Assembly (NCBI GenBank): GCA_026168455.1
Contig: CM047429.1
Coordinates: forward strand, 7,467,125-7,531,124
Direction: 5' to 3'
DNA length: 64,000 nt
Source of the DNA: Theocolax elegans
Taxonomy: Eukaryota; Arthropoda; Insecta; Hymenoptera; Cerocephalidae
A model generated the notes under the pieces. It worked only from the letters and a program-made list of their open reading frames with translations, did not search any database and was not told the DNA's origin. This document shows positions 44,254 through 55,912 of this stretch, piece by piece (within the stretch, counting starts at the first letter, position 1; each line of letters opens with the position of its first letter). The position numbers and the translations under genes are program-made.

Positions 44254-45212
44254 GAGGAGGAGGCGGTAAAAATGCTCTTTACGCACGGAGTCTGGGACTC
44301 GGTCAGCATGACCCATACCCACTAAAAAACCACCCTGCCTTCGGTCTTGGCAGGGCTCCTCCTCTCGACTGATCCCCCGCCCCCTCGGAAACCGCCGTGA
44401 GGCATTACTTCGAGTGGGGCAGTCATGCCACGTCTGGCCCTCCGTTATCAGCAATAATATCACTGTCTCGTGCATGTGGGGCGGCTACTAATGTCGCCCC
44501 TTGTACACTCTTCTTCTTTTCTGATATGGTTCAGCCGCCCCACAATGAATGCTGCTAAGGTCACTACGGCATCCCAACCTTCTTGCAAACCAAGAAGGCA
44601 CATCCCAATACCCTCTGGTGTCAAAGACCCCTTCCAAAAGGTTTGGAAACACCCCTTTCTTCCGCGAATTGGGAACACCAGGACAAGACGTGCTCTACGT
44701 CTTCGTCGACATCAGGGTAGGTCGGGCACTCCGCACTCCCACATAAACGGATGCGGTGCAGGTAACTGCGAAGACACCCATGCCCGGTAAGCACTTGGGT
44801 CAGGTGGAAGGTGAGGAACCCGTGTTTCCTACTCGTCCACTTGGCGACATCTGGGATGACGCGGTGGGTCCAGCGACCTTCGCTTGCTAAATTCCATCTC
44901 TGCTGCCACATTTCGATGGTCCTGTTTGACCACCGACTGCTACTACCACGTGCTGCTTCGCTGCAGTTTTCTAAGGTACGCCGACCTTTTCTGTACGTAT
45001 CAGCCCTCTCTATCGCCAAAAGATCGATGGGAGGAATTCCCGCGATCACCGAGAGGGCTATATCTGACACGGTTCTATAAGCATGAGTCACTCTTAGTGC
45101 GGCTATTCTACAGGCTCGCTGACAGGATGCACCGTAGCTTAGGTTACTTCTTAGGACATTCGCCCAAATTGGGGCTCCATATAAAATTACCGAGCTTACT
45201 ACTGTCGCTAAG
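44251..45212 (-). mobile_element. R1-clade non-LTR retrotransposon, 5'-truncated, set inside (TG)n
   Basis: On the minus strand from 45,212: SVILYGAPIWANVLR, then RVTHAYRTVSDIALSVIAGI, GRWTHRVIPDVAKW, THE zinc-ribbon-like tail region HLTQVLTGHGCLRSYLHRI and EHVLSWCSQFAEERG. These match the C-terminal region of R1-type RT proteins. A frame change at about 44,640 leads to the C-terminal LTPEGIGMCLL segment, and a 3' UTR of about 200 bp runs to 44,251. Both edges abut (TG)n, as expected for microsatellite-targeting R1-clade elements. Confidence 0.8.

Positions 45213-45252
<40 letters not shown>
45213..45252. repeat. (GT)n microsatellite
   Basis: Simple repeat at the 5'-truncated edge of the R1-clade fragment. 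Confidence 0.95.
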
Positions 45253-45257
<5 letters not shown>

Positions 45258-45344
45258 TGGTTGTGCGCTTAATTTAACAAATAAAAGAGTGCTTGATACA
45301 GAAGATTACTCTTTTATGCTTATACCCCAGGTGAGAATATTTTA

Positions 45345-45500
45345 TAAATGATGATTGATTGATTTTTTATGCTACGGACCCCTCTGGGGTATTCCTTAGC
45401 AAAAGTCTGAAGTGTTTTTTAGTGTTATAATTTATTGTAATAGCTTTGTCAGTTATTGAATTTTTGTAAATTATAAATTTTTCGTCTTTACATATAAAAA
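45345..45500 (-). mobile_element. short LINE 3' tail with GATT repeats
   Basis: GATGATTGATTGATT at about 45350 followed by a T-run and a stem-loop (ACCCCTCTGGGGT at about 45377). It is the same design as the tail of the LINE at 16,856. No coding part is retained and the upper boundary is unclear. Confidence 0.4.
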
Positions 45501-46955
45501 TATATTACGTATAATACGTTTATTTTATAGAATATTACATAAAAATTTATAAAAAATATATATAATTCTATAGGACCAATGATATATAAAACTTTATAAT
45601 AAGTATATAAAATCAATTTTATAAACTTTTTATAAAAATTTTATAAAATATTTTCACCTGATACGTTTTTCAGTTTATCTAATCCGAATTAGGCTCCGCT
45701 TACCATTAGCAGGTCAGGGTTAAGTGGATGTTGGACCGTAAAAATAGCAAGTTTATTAATTAGTTTATATGGTTAGCAGTTTAATTTATCGAAAGAATAA
45801 GAGCTCTTGCCCCTTCACTTTGTTTTAAAGATTTTATTTAATGAATTTTTTACAATTTTTCTATTAATACTAGCAAAAACTTCTTTAGGTTAGGTCCGGA
45901 AGGATCCAATGGATCTTGGGTCGTAGAATAACGGCACTTTATTGTTTTAACCGCAATGGCCTAAACAAAATATAAAAAGTTAATTTTTCGCTTTCGACAT
46001 TTTTTCACAGTATTGAGACAATTTTAATTCCAAAATGTTTCTGTTCTAAAATTTCTCTAAAATCAAAATTGAAACCACTAGGATTTTTGAACATTTTTTT
46101 TCTTGTTTTCAAGCAACTTTGAAAAATAATGTAACTTTCAAGTTTCAAATTTTTGCAAAAACGCAAAATTCTTTATATTCTTTAAACTGGCATGTATTAT
46201 AATAAAGTAAAAAAAATATTAAAAATTGCTTTATTATTAAATCATACGTAATGTTTTTTTGCAAAAATTTAATTAATTAAAAATATAAATGTGTTGTTAG
46301 TAATTTATATCAGTAGTATTTAAATTGGTAGTAATTTAATCGTTTAAACAAATTTTCGAATATCAAGTCAAAAGTATTTTTATTAAAAATGTATTTATTT
46401 TAGTGGTTATAAATCCATTGTAACATTTTTTAAAATTAGTCAATCTAATATACCAATTAGTTTGGCATACCTTTTTTCACAGTTTAAGATATAAACATGT
46501 TGGCTTGAACAATTTAAATTATAATTCATATTTATATTTAGTTTAATTATAAATTCAAATGAATAATTATTAATTATGTAATAAACAATAAAGCAATTTT
46601 TTAATCTATTATAATATGTGTTAATTTAAAAAATATAAAGAATTTTGAATGTTTGTGAACTGTTGAAAATTAACGATTATATTATCGTTTAAAGTGGCTT
46701 AAAAATGAGAAAGAAAAATTCAAAAAATTTATTTGTTATAAAATTATAACTTAATTAGTTGTTCTAACATACAATAGTTATCTTAGCTATTTAATTGCTT
46801 ATAGCAAATAACTTTCTGCTATATACGGTGACTATTTTTTTTATCGAACCAAGAAATAAGTTATTTTAAGTATTACTACCTTACCACCAATTAAGTTGGT
46901 TGGGTCAAGTATTTAGAATTATTTGTGCGTTTTTTACTATTTTAGTAGTATGTAA
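45501..46955. other. AT-rich non-coding region
   Basis: About 1.45 kb with no ORF or recognised element. A GC-richer patch at about 45,660-45,960 (including GGTCAGGGTTAAGTGGATG) has no identified origin. Confidence 0.4.
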
Positions 46956-46974
46956 GCAGGTATAGGGAGTTATA

Positions 46975-47270
46975 ACAAATGATGTCGTCAAGGTCACACG
47001 TTAGCTTACTTGTTTGTTTATATAAACAAACAATTAAGATAACATTCTTAAGATAACATTCCTTTTTCAAGGTCATTTAATGATTGGCTGAGAAGGGTAT
47101 TGAAGGACCTTGAAAAAGGAATGTTATCTTAAGAATGTTATCTTAATTGTTTGTTTATGGTTAGTGACCTCGTAAAGGATTGTTATTCTAAGAATGTTAT
47201 CTTATTTGTTTTTTTGTTATATAAACAAACAGGTAACTTAACACGTGACCTTGATGACGTAATTGTTCTA
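46975..47270. mobile_element. MITE-like foldback with nested inverted repeats
   Basis: The outer inverted repeats of about 45 bp are imperfect (left from about 46983, TCGTCAAGGTCAC; right to about 47262, GTGACCTTGATGAC). An inner, nearly perfect inverted repeat of about 50 bp has arms at about 47022-47073 and 47105-47157 and a loop of about 30 bp. There is no ORF. The outer repeats suggest a non-autonomous DNA transposon. Confidence 0.65.
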
Positions 47271-47880
47271 TAGTGTATCACTATACTTGTATACGGTGTT
47301 ACTCGTACTCCTCATCAAATGTCATCTCAAGTGTGATATCGTCTCGCTGTATATGTTGATTCTTTTTCTTTTATTTTTTATAAGTTCTCATTTCTCCTAC
47401 GGTCATTGAACCTGTAAAACTTCGGTTACTTTATTTCAAAATCACGCCATAATTAAGTACATTTTTTTACTCACTTAAGTAAGTCTCTTGTATCCTTGTT
47501 TGTTTGTAACAAATGCACAGTTTTTAAAATAATGATTTGATTTTGTTTTATCTTTTTCCTTAGACTACTTTTCTAATAACGGTTGCCGTTCTTCAGTTGT
47601 AAAGTTATTTGTATAATTTTTACTATTAAAATTTTTATTATTTGTATTACCCATCTTGAATGACGGTTAAACAATTACTAAAAGTAAAATATTCTTTGAT
47701 CTGAATTATATAAGACCAGTAAATAACGGTAACATAATGTAGAGGGGGTAAATTCTAATCTGATTGGTGGAAATGATATATTTTATAGGAGTGGGGATAC
47801 ATTAAATAAAATAAAATAAAAATTAAGATTATATTTACGTTTTTTTTTTGGGAGTAGTTTAGGTTTTCCTCGATATTGAT
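47271..47880. other. AT-rich non-coding region
   Basis: Nothing recognised between the MITE and the Penelope-like remains. Confidence 0.4.
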
Positions 47881-47903
47881 GAACAAGCCATATTTATTTA
47901 TTT

Positions 47904-47940
47904 GGCGACGTTTCGATGGATATCCTCCATCCACATCAGG
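47904..47940 (-). ncRNA. hammerhead-like ribozyme motif of a Penelope-like element
   Basis: On the minus strand CTGATG, a 6-bp stem (GATGGA pairing with TCCATC) and GAAAC follow in the order of the hammerhead core. The base after CTGATG is T, not the canonical A, and the spacing is one base long, so it may be a relic. Hammerhead motifs are known in the terminal repeats of Penelope-like elements, and a Penelope-type endonuclease lies 1 kb away on the same strand. Confidence 0.45.
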
Positions 47941-48863
47941 ATATACCTTTTTTTATTAAAAAATGATTTCATTTTACAACATCTTTTGAACACAATTTTT
48001 ACATATATAAATCTAAGTTACTTACTGTATCGTCAATATATAGGTATACAACATTACCAGCATCTCTGATGCGTCGATCTATAATTGAAAAGAATGATTA
48101 AAATAACAAACGTTTAACAATTTTTGCACAGAGATTGAGGTTATATATAACATACCTTTCCCCTATTGTTGTGTCCATAATCAACACAAAAAATTGAAAT
48201 TGAAATAAATACTTTAAGAACATTATAAAATAAATTAACACATAATCACACATATTAAGCAAAAGGCAGTCAAATATTAAAATAAAGTAAACAATGCATA
48301 TCACAGACAGTTAATACTGAAAAATGTGAAATCTCACGTCTCCCGTTTCCAGAGACACCTATGCGATCAATCTTAATCAGATCGACAACACGGTCATCCC
48401 CACTACAGGCGCGAAACTACAAATTACGTACATTATGTGTACTGATAAGTAATAAAAATTAATAAATTATTTATTAATATTTACAAGAGAACTCAAAAAA
48501 AAAATTTATAAGACTAAATTAAAATTTACCATTTCAATAAAAAACTTTTTTCCCGTTGATAATAATTGATAATAAAAAATTTTTAATAATTGAATTTAAA
48601 TAGTTAAGTATTTTATTAAATTTCTAAATATAGTAGATTAACTAAACAATTTTTATAATAGTCAAGAATCTTTTAATTATGTACCTAAATGAGAAGAAAT
48701 TAAAAAAACCAAAAAAATATATTTGAATTTACCGCGCCGCGCATCGTTCAAGAACGATACGCGCAGTAAGAATCGATCAACACGCAAGTCAATCACTCGC
48801 CTTATCCAAACATCTGATCGATATACATTGATTTGAGGTTATGTCATAGGGGAGAGATACACA

Positions 48864-49375
48864 TTATAATTTAGATTTTAATTTAATACTATTGATAATG
48901 TCACTGTAATGTTGGTTAAGATGTCTAGTATCGTCTTTGTAATTGATCACATTATGTTGCAGATTTATGTGGATCATTTCTGATAATACTCGTTTTTTCC
49001 AATTCTTTTCAGTATCAACTATTTTGACGTTGTCAAAATCTAACGAATGATCATATGCGAGCGTATGTTCGTTGATTACATAGTGCGACTCAGTTTTGTT
49101 TATATTAGCTTTGTGTTCTTTAATACGACATTTTACTTGTCTCTTTGTTTCACCCACATAACTAGCATTACAATCTTTACAATCTATTTTATATACTACA
49201 TTAGTTTTAGTTAATTTGTCTATATTTATCTTTGCCCCTCACAATAACACCATCAATTTTATTATAGGTTTTATGTATAACTTTGATAGCTTTGTCTTTC
49301 ATAGAACCAGATATTTGTTCATAAAATTTAGGAATAAAAGGAATATTTAAAGTTGCTTTATAATTAGTTACTTCT
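48864..49375 (-). pseudogene. Penelope-like element C-terminus with GIY-YIG endonuclease
   Basis: On the minus strand VVYKIDCKDCNASYVGETKR followed by KCRIKEHKANI is the GIY-YIG/Uri-type endonuclease of Penelope-like retroelements, including its Cys-x-x-Cys linker. The C-terminal VLSEMIHINLQ segment also fits. Upstream, ATLNIPFIPKFYEQI belongs to the RT-endonuclease linker, with a frame change at about 49,225. The RT domain is missing. Confidence 0.75.
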
Positions 49376-50472
49376 CTATTACACTGAAAAAAATTCCGGA
49401 TACACGTTACCCTCAGTTCATAATTTTACCGGTAGATAATGTGACCATCGCTCAAAAGCGATGAGTGTCTGCTGTTTGGACACTGAGTCTCTTTGAAAAA
49501 GACAACGACTGACTATTTCGGTGAGGTTATAGTTTGTTTAATTTTATCGGACAATATTTAATCATCGCGTACTACTTATATGTATTTAGTTTTTGTTAAT
49601 ACACTAGTTATTATAAATGTATTAAATTAAAAATTAACGCGAATTATGACTGCGATTTTCTTCGTTTTATTCTGACTTTCTTCCCATTGTTGGGATTCCA
49701 ATTCCTCATCGTTACTTTCTTCCTCATGCAGTTTCTCTTCCACAATTATAGATTTTAATTTAAATGAGGATTGATACAATATTTTATGAGAACTTGTTTC
49801 AATAAAGTTTGATTCACTAAACTGTTTAAATCTGTAACATTCCTGAAGGTACGAATCTATCTCATCAAACTTGTTTGTGAATTCAGTCCACGAATTCAAA
49901 TCAAATTTAACGTGGTAAGTGGGGTATGCAGTGGAGAGTTTTATAATTGGAGAATAACGGCCGTTTGAGTTTTACAATCCAATTGATATGCGTTTTGAAT
50001 GAGATTTATTTAAATTGTATGACGTTGCCAAGAGTAAGTTCCCGTATAAAACACAAACTGTTTTTTTCGTCAGTAGACGACGTTCTTCCGTTTGAGCAAC
50101 CATATTCTTATTAAAACAGACCTACCGTTTTAGAAGTGTACTCCCACCACTAATTCCTACTAAGTATCCTTACGTCATAGGGAGAAATAGTCAACCGACC
50201 AATGAAAGGCACAGCTATCCCTCCACTGTAACTAACAGTTTAGCTTATCTCTTAGTACAGGGGAAATGAAATGAAATACCTTTAATATTTTATTTTTAAC
50301 GTTCTAAGAAATTATTACGGTTGGTTTTTGTTATATCCGGTTTATTTCTACGAAATAAATATGCTAAGAAGAGAATAGGTAATTTTATACTTATCACATA
50401 TAAATAGGAAACAGTGGTATTGGGATGTATTAAACTAAACACATACGAGTATACTATTACACTACGTTTATT
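49376..50472. other. non-coding region with one unrecognised ORF
   Basis: A Glu-rich 90-codon frame on minus (49627-49899) has no recognised domain and is not called a gene. The rest is AT-rich and may include the end of the second Polinton. No terminal repeat was found. Confidence 0.35.
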
Positions 50473-51014
50473 TCATGTAACATTTTTTGCAATACATGAC
50501 TGGTTACGTATTCCAGATCCTATAGATCGCTCATTATTAAATACGTGTACTTGATTGGATAATTTAACATTATTGTTTTTTAATATATTTGAATACAATT
50601 TTACAATTATTTCATCGTTTTTTCTTGAATTTGTAGAAAACTTGTTACAAAATGAGAGTAAATTATTATAACGGTACATATGATAAAGAAATACAACACA
50701 ATACTGTCCACACACTTTCGAATCAATACTTTGCAATTTTTCGTATTCCATCGGTATTGAACGCAGTTTCTTCTGATTCCTTCGATATGATGAGAAGAGA
50801 GTGGGGGGACTCCGTAACTGTCAAAGTATGTTCCGTACCCATTTTTATCTATATAGATAGCAATCCAATGCGATCCTTTTTTAGTATGATCATCGGTATT
50901 TGCAACAATTGCAACTGGTTTTTCCATTTATCTGGGAATGCGGTCAGCAGCATACACTCCTATAGTTTTAGCTTTCAGTTTTGCAATCACTTTTTGTATT
51001 TGCTGCGTATTCAT
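50473..51014 (-). pseudogene. adenain-like protease of copy 2
   Basis: The start at ATG 51014 (MNTQQIQKV) aligns with the first copy. His lies in KGSHWIAIYID, Asp in YFDSYG, and Gln and the catalytic Cys in SKVCGQYCVVF, so the nucleophile is kept here. A TAA at about 50,930 and a frame change at an A-run near 50,740 break it. Confidence 0.82.
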
Positions 51015-52165
51015 TTTTTAAGTATTTTTCAATGTCGTACATATCATCCTTATCTGCTGCATCAACTTCATCATATTCTGATCGTGCAAATCTACTATGA
51101 CTATATACTGTTCGATTGACTCTAAAAATGCGACTGTTGAATCTTCGATTTCGCATTGCTTTATAAAGTCTTTCACTATCATTTTCTTCACTTTCCGAGG
51201 AAGTATCGACAGTAACCACTTTCTGAATAGGTACACTTGATTTAGAGCACATACGAAGCGTTTATCTCTAACAGCTATATGACGATGAGACATGCATGAA
51301 ATGCTTCGATGATTATTTTTCAGATCTTCAAATGTCGGTGATAACATTTGCTCAACGTTCATAATTTCACAAGTTACCACCTTTTCAAGATATTCCTGTT
51401 TCTCGTGTCCACGAGTATAAAACCTATTCGTGGCTTTTGACAAGGACCGTAAATGTTCTTCAAGTTGTTCTACACTATATCAAATTCGCTGTACACTATG
51501 CAATTAATTGTAGAAGTCAAGGCTTCTTCGAATTTCAATTCTATACGAACACTTCCATGTTTCACCAAATTCCAGTGCATGTTTGAATTTGCTGCAAGGT
51601 CGGGCGTTAAATCAAAAGCAAGAGACAATAGCCTCTGTTGTATTCGGTACGCGGTATGTTGATTGGTTCGTTTAGAAAATGTATTCCACTTCCAGAAAAC
51701 AATGTTTGATAAGCTTCTACGTACAGAGGATTATCTCCGCTAAATTTTGGTTGTAATGGTTTTCCAGGCACTTATACACCATCAATGTACAGTGAAAGAT
51801 GATTGATATTGTAGTGATGGAAATTAAATGGATTATATTTTCGATTTCCATTAAAAGCTTGTTATCTACAAACCAATTATAATTCTTTTAGGTAATTGTC
51901 CAAGAATAACATTGTCCAATGTATCTCCGAAAATACCACTGTGTAAAGTAAAAGATCTTCAAGTTGTTCTACACTAATAGCACCATCGTTCCATCTTATA
52001 CCATGATAATAGTTCGATACATACTGGTTACACCGTTTGATTTCTAACGGTAACTCAGAGTATTCATGTGGAGACTTGATCAACCAATCGCAAAACATCG
52101 GTTTACTTAAAGAAATTACTGCCACTTCCTTAGGAATGAAGGTGTATATCTACGATGTAATCCAT
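50968..52165 (-). pseudogene. conserved unknown protein of copy 2, split by a duplicated capsid fragment
   Basis: N-terminus MDYIVDI at 52165, a frame break, then PKEVAVISLSKP, DWLIKSPHEYSELP and NYYHGIRWNDG to about 51956. After an intruding segment (51476-51955) it resumes with NRFYTRGHEKQEYLEK and AVRDKRFVCALNQ, and ends in the acidic KDDMYDIEKYLKNEY overlapping the protease start. It matches the gene at 14,564-15,456 of the first copy. Confidence 0.7.
51476..51955 (-). repeat. duplicated hexon 3' fragment
   Basis: Nearly identical to about 52303-52780 (capsid C-terminal region), same orientation. It interrupts the conserved unknown gene, and the word CTTCAAGTTGTTCTACACTA lies at both edges (about 51456 and 51958). 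Confidence 0.85.
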
Positions 52166-52247
52166 TTGAATAAGTTAGCGTTCACTCGTTGACTGTGAAT
52201 TGTGATGTAAAAACGCCCATTTTTATTCTCTCATCCCCACCTTAAAG

Positions 52248-53575
52248 TCAAGCGGCAAAGTCCGTAATAATTTGACGACTTGAATCGATTTCAAGAACGT
52301 TATCAAATTCGCTGTACACTATGCAATTAATTGTAGAAGTCAAGGCTTCTTCATATTTCATTTCTATACGAACACTTCCATGTTTCACCAAATTCCAGTG
52401 CATGTTTGAATTTGCTGCAAGGTCGGGCGTTAAATCAAAAGCGAAGAGACAATAGCCTCTGTTCTATTCGGTACGCGGTATGTTGATTGGTTCGTTTAGA
52501 AAATGTATTCCACTTCCAGAAAGCAATGTTTGATAAGATTCTACATACAGAGGATTATCTCCGCTAAATTTTGGTTGTAATGGTTTTCCAGGCACTTATA
52601 CACCATCAATGTACAGTGTAAGATGATTGATATTGCAGTGATGGAAATTAAATGGATTATATTTTCGATTTCCATTAAAAGCTCTGTTATCTACAAACAC
52701 AATTATAATTCTTTTAGGTAATTGTCCAAGAATAACATTGTCCCATGTATCTCCGAAAATACCACTGTGTAAAGTAAAAGATTTCACCTCTACATGACTA
52801 ATAGGATATTTTGCTGTCGATTTGGTTAGAGCATTTGCATGAGCTAGTATTGTACCAGGACTTACACGAACTCGACGAACGATGAGTGAAGCTTCCTTTA
52901 TATGAACACTAAATTTATCGTTTTCTGCGGCATCCATTAGACAAAATGAATCTTTACTACGTACCAAGCGTATCCTCAGTTCTACACCGTTGAGTAAAAA
53001 TTTATTCTGATTAAATACATTACAGTGCAAATGACCCATCATGTCTACCGTTTTTCTTCCATCAGTAAAATATTCAATAATCCTATGTTAGCACTAGGTT
53101 CGGAACGTGGTATGATAGATAACGCATCCATTTTCCTAGGAGTATCAATATACCATAACCCCATAGTAAGATTTGAATTCATAGTTTCAGCAGAGTAATT
53201 AAGCAATGTTTCGATTTACGCCGTGTACGGGTACATATTGTTGGGAGGTGAAACGAGCTTTTGATTAAAAAAGACAATTTGATTAAAAATTGAATGCAGA
53301 AAATTATTTATTGGACCTACTTTTCCACTTTCAACTGCATCAACTTCTGTATTTGGTAAAATCTATACACGTAAACTTAACATGGTATGTGCAAGATCCA
53401 AATAGTCTTCTCCACCTGGTACAACAAATTCCAATGGTCCATCGTCGCTAAGAGATGATACAGGATTATAATAAACGAACTGAGAATTTTCTACAGAGGT
53501 TTGAGTAGGTAGAAGTGTAAATAAATCTAGCTCCGATTTCATACATTCACAAGAATTAGCATGTAGAAAAGCCAT
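52248..53575 (-). pseudogene. major capsid (hexon-like) protein of copy 2
   Basis: Starts MAFLHANSCECMKSELDLF at 53575, the usual start of F54H12.2-like capsid proteins. Continues with YNPVSSLSDDGPLEFVV, NNFLHSIFNQI and SPPNNMYPY (stops between), then RLVRSKDSFCLMDAAEN, LGQLPKRIIIVFVDN and, near the end, CIVYSEFDNVLEID. At least three stops or frame changes. Confidence 0.85.
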
Positions 53576-53639
53576 AATTATGTAGAACCAAAAATGTCCG
53601 ATACACTACGTAAAGTTTGCTTTTTCTTCTTCTTCCTTT

Positions 53640-54092
53640 TTACGACTGCGCGTCGTTTATGAGTTTTTTAGTTATTCGTCCTGATGTATTTACATCTCCT
53701 CGTTTAGTTCTATCGTGTGCTCTCAAACGGTTCTTGGGTAACTGACGTCTTTTTTCCTAGTTCGACGTTTATATCCTGACCCTTTCATTAGTTCAGAAAT
53801 TTGATTGGCTGCTCTTCCCTTGAGATTTGTCCAGATTCACGCATACGAATATTTACTGACTCCTTCATTTTCATTCCACTATTGTTAACATCATCCAAAA
53901 CGTTTAGTCCTGTTCTAAATGCTTCTTTACCTACTGCTCTAACTCTACTGGTAATGTAGGGTAAAACTTTTCTAAAAGACCGCTTAGAAAACTGCCAATA
54001 TCGTGTCCCCGTTGGTACGGCGAACCGGTAAAAACGTGACGAACATTACCACCTCCAATCTGATCGTTGTAATACGAATTGTATTGGATCAT
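53640..54092 (-). pseudogene. pVI-like basic protein of copy 2
   Basis: Begins at ATG 54092 and has GSPYQRGHDIGSFLSGLL, matching the N-terminal part of the fused ORF at 12,568. The frame breaks soon after, with VRAVGKEAFRTGLNVLDDV in another frame, and the basic tail is in pieces. It is a separate gene from the hexon here. Confidence 0.65.
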
Positions 54093-54108
54093 ATCATTAG
54101 TTACTAGT

Positions 54109-54908
54109 TTAATTCACGCGTTTAAAGTGAAGTGTAACTGTCAACGTTCCGTATTCAAATGGCACGTGATTACTATATTGATTTCTTATATCTATTACAA
54201 TATTTTGAAAACTATTATTTAACAATGGAATGTAATTAGGTGGAGAATATTGTTTGATCAAGGTTCCACCGCTTTCGTACTTTGCGTTATTGTAGCACAC
54301 TAAACGGAATAGAGCAGCTCTGACATCACCTACAGTGTAAGGCTCACAAATATCCGTGTAAACAAAAAGTTGATCAGGAATTGCTCTTGCGAGAGAAGCA
54401 GGTCTGTCAGCCTCAACTGTAATTCCATTGAAATTTATCGGAATTCCTGTATCTTTGTAGCTTTCATTTTCAAATCCAAATATGCGTTTGAGTTTTTCCT
54501 TAAATAAAATATAATGAGTTTGCTCACAATCACAAACTTTATGAAGAGTATAAAACCCCCTTTTTTAACTGATCGTTTGAGTTGGATGTGTTTTGCAAAT
54601 TCGATTGATTGATTTACTACACGTTGAAGATCGGTAATGTCTTTGTATATGTCTGATAGAAATGAACATATGATATCTGTTGCGATTCTGTCAGTTGAAT
54701 TGTCAATCCGATACGAGGAACTTGATTCCTTCTCTTGAATGTGTAATATTGTACATGGAATTTTTATTTCTGTTAACCCAAAGCTCCAATGACCATGGAA
54801 AGAAATTGCGTGTGACAAATGTGTGGTGTAACATGACGTGGTATTTTCAGGAAAGTATCGCATGCTACTGTTACTAGGAAGAACTACGTAAAAATTATCA
54901 CTATCCAT
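54109..54908 (-). pseudogene. minor capsid (penton-like) protein of copy 2
   Basis: Starts DSDNFYVVLPSNSSMRYFP after the ATG at 54908 and ends with HVPFEYGTLTVTLHFKR. The middle is in other frames, including DQLFVYTDICEPYTVGDV, which shows how the two halves of the first copy's gene belong together. Confidence 0.75.
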
Positions 54909-54915
54909 TGTTTTT

Positions 54916-55910
54916 TTAAATCTGATTAATTTCACTGGCTTTCACCCAAGAGTTAAATTTGTGGGGATAACCTAACCACTTTATTAATACTTGTTTGTTT
55001 GAACCACGCCCTTTACTTTTGATGATGCGTTCAATCTTAAATTCAGATCCTTTGCGGACACGTTTGTCACCTACCAAAACTAATTCTTCAGGGTAGAAAA
55101 ACCCATCAATCAATTCATTATTTAAGTCTGTTAGTTCATAAGTGTATAAATTTTGTCGCACAGAAACGCGAGATATTTTGAAAATTTCTTTACTTTTTCA
55201 AAGGTACCTTTTGCACGACTGATACGGACATAATCATCCATTTTGTATATATAGGAACGAGATGACTTTCGTTGATTTAAAACACGTTTCTGTAAATTTT
55301 TTCTCGCTTCGGAAGCATTGTAAACGGTAACATTAGCCGGTATCATCTCAGTACCGGTGTGTCTTGCGTGATTGTATGCGTTAACAATTTTATCAATTAT
55401 ATTGATATATCTGTGAGTATTTTTATGTGTAAAATATCTGTACATACGTTCCTTTAACGTTCGGTTTAAACGCTCAACAACAGCGGCTTTAACATCTGGA
55501 TTACGTGCTACACGAAACAAAATCCCCTTTTTCTTGAGAAATTCTTGAAAATTAGATCCAACAAATTCTGTCCCTGCATCAGACTGTACATATACAGGTA
55601 CTCTTCCATTTGATCTCGAAAGTATATTTTGAAAAGCATCGGATACTGTTTTTGCACTTTTATTACGCAATACCTCTAACCATGCATACTTACTGAGAAT
55701 GTCTATTACTACCAGTATGTAACAGTATCCATCGTTATCAGATTTGAGGAAACTTACAACAAATTGGTCTGTGTAAAGTGTATGCATCGCGATTACTCAA
55801 CCATTCGTATATCCGATTCTTTTCTTTACGATTTTTTTTTCGATCAACTGACGAGTACTAGTGTAACCATTAGCATGGGAAACATCATAATATTTTTTAA
55901 CGTAAGGCAT
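54916..55910 (-). pseudogene. integrase with chromodomain of copy 2, internally deleted
   Basis: Start at about 55910 (MPYVKKYYDVSHANGY), frame change at an A-run near 55,840, then the core with Asp in YVQSDAGTEFVG and Glu in VVERLNRTLKERM. The stretch that should hold the first catalytic Asp is missing: the sequence passes from TLYTDQFVVSF straight to DNDGYCYILVVID. A frame change near 55,150 precedes the chromodomain (VLIKWLGYPHKFNSWVKA). Confidence 0.85.
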
Positions 55911-55912
55911 TT

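Noticed and set aside
43971..44475. Long ORFs of Cys-Val or Thr-His repeats
   Set aside because: They are translations of the (TG)n microsatellite in all frames.
48098..48304. Hydrophobic 68-codon ORF
   Set aside because: It comes from AT-rich sequence (Phe/Leu/Ile-rich by composition) with no signal or context.
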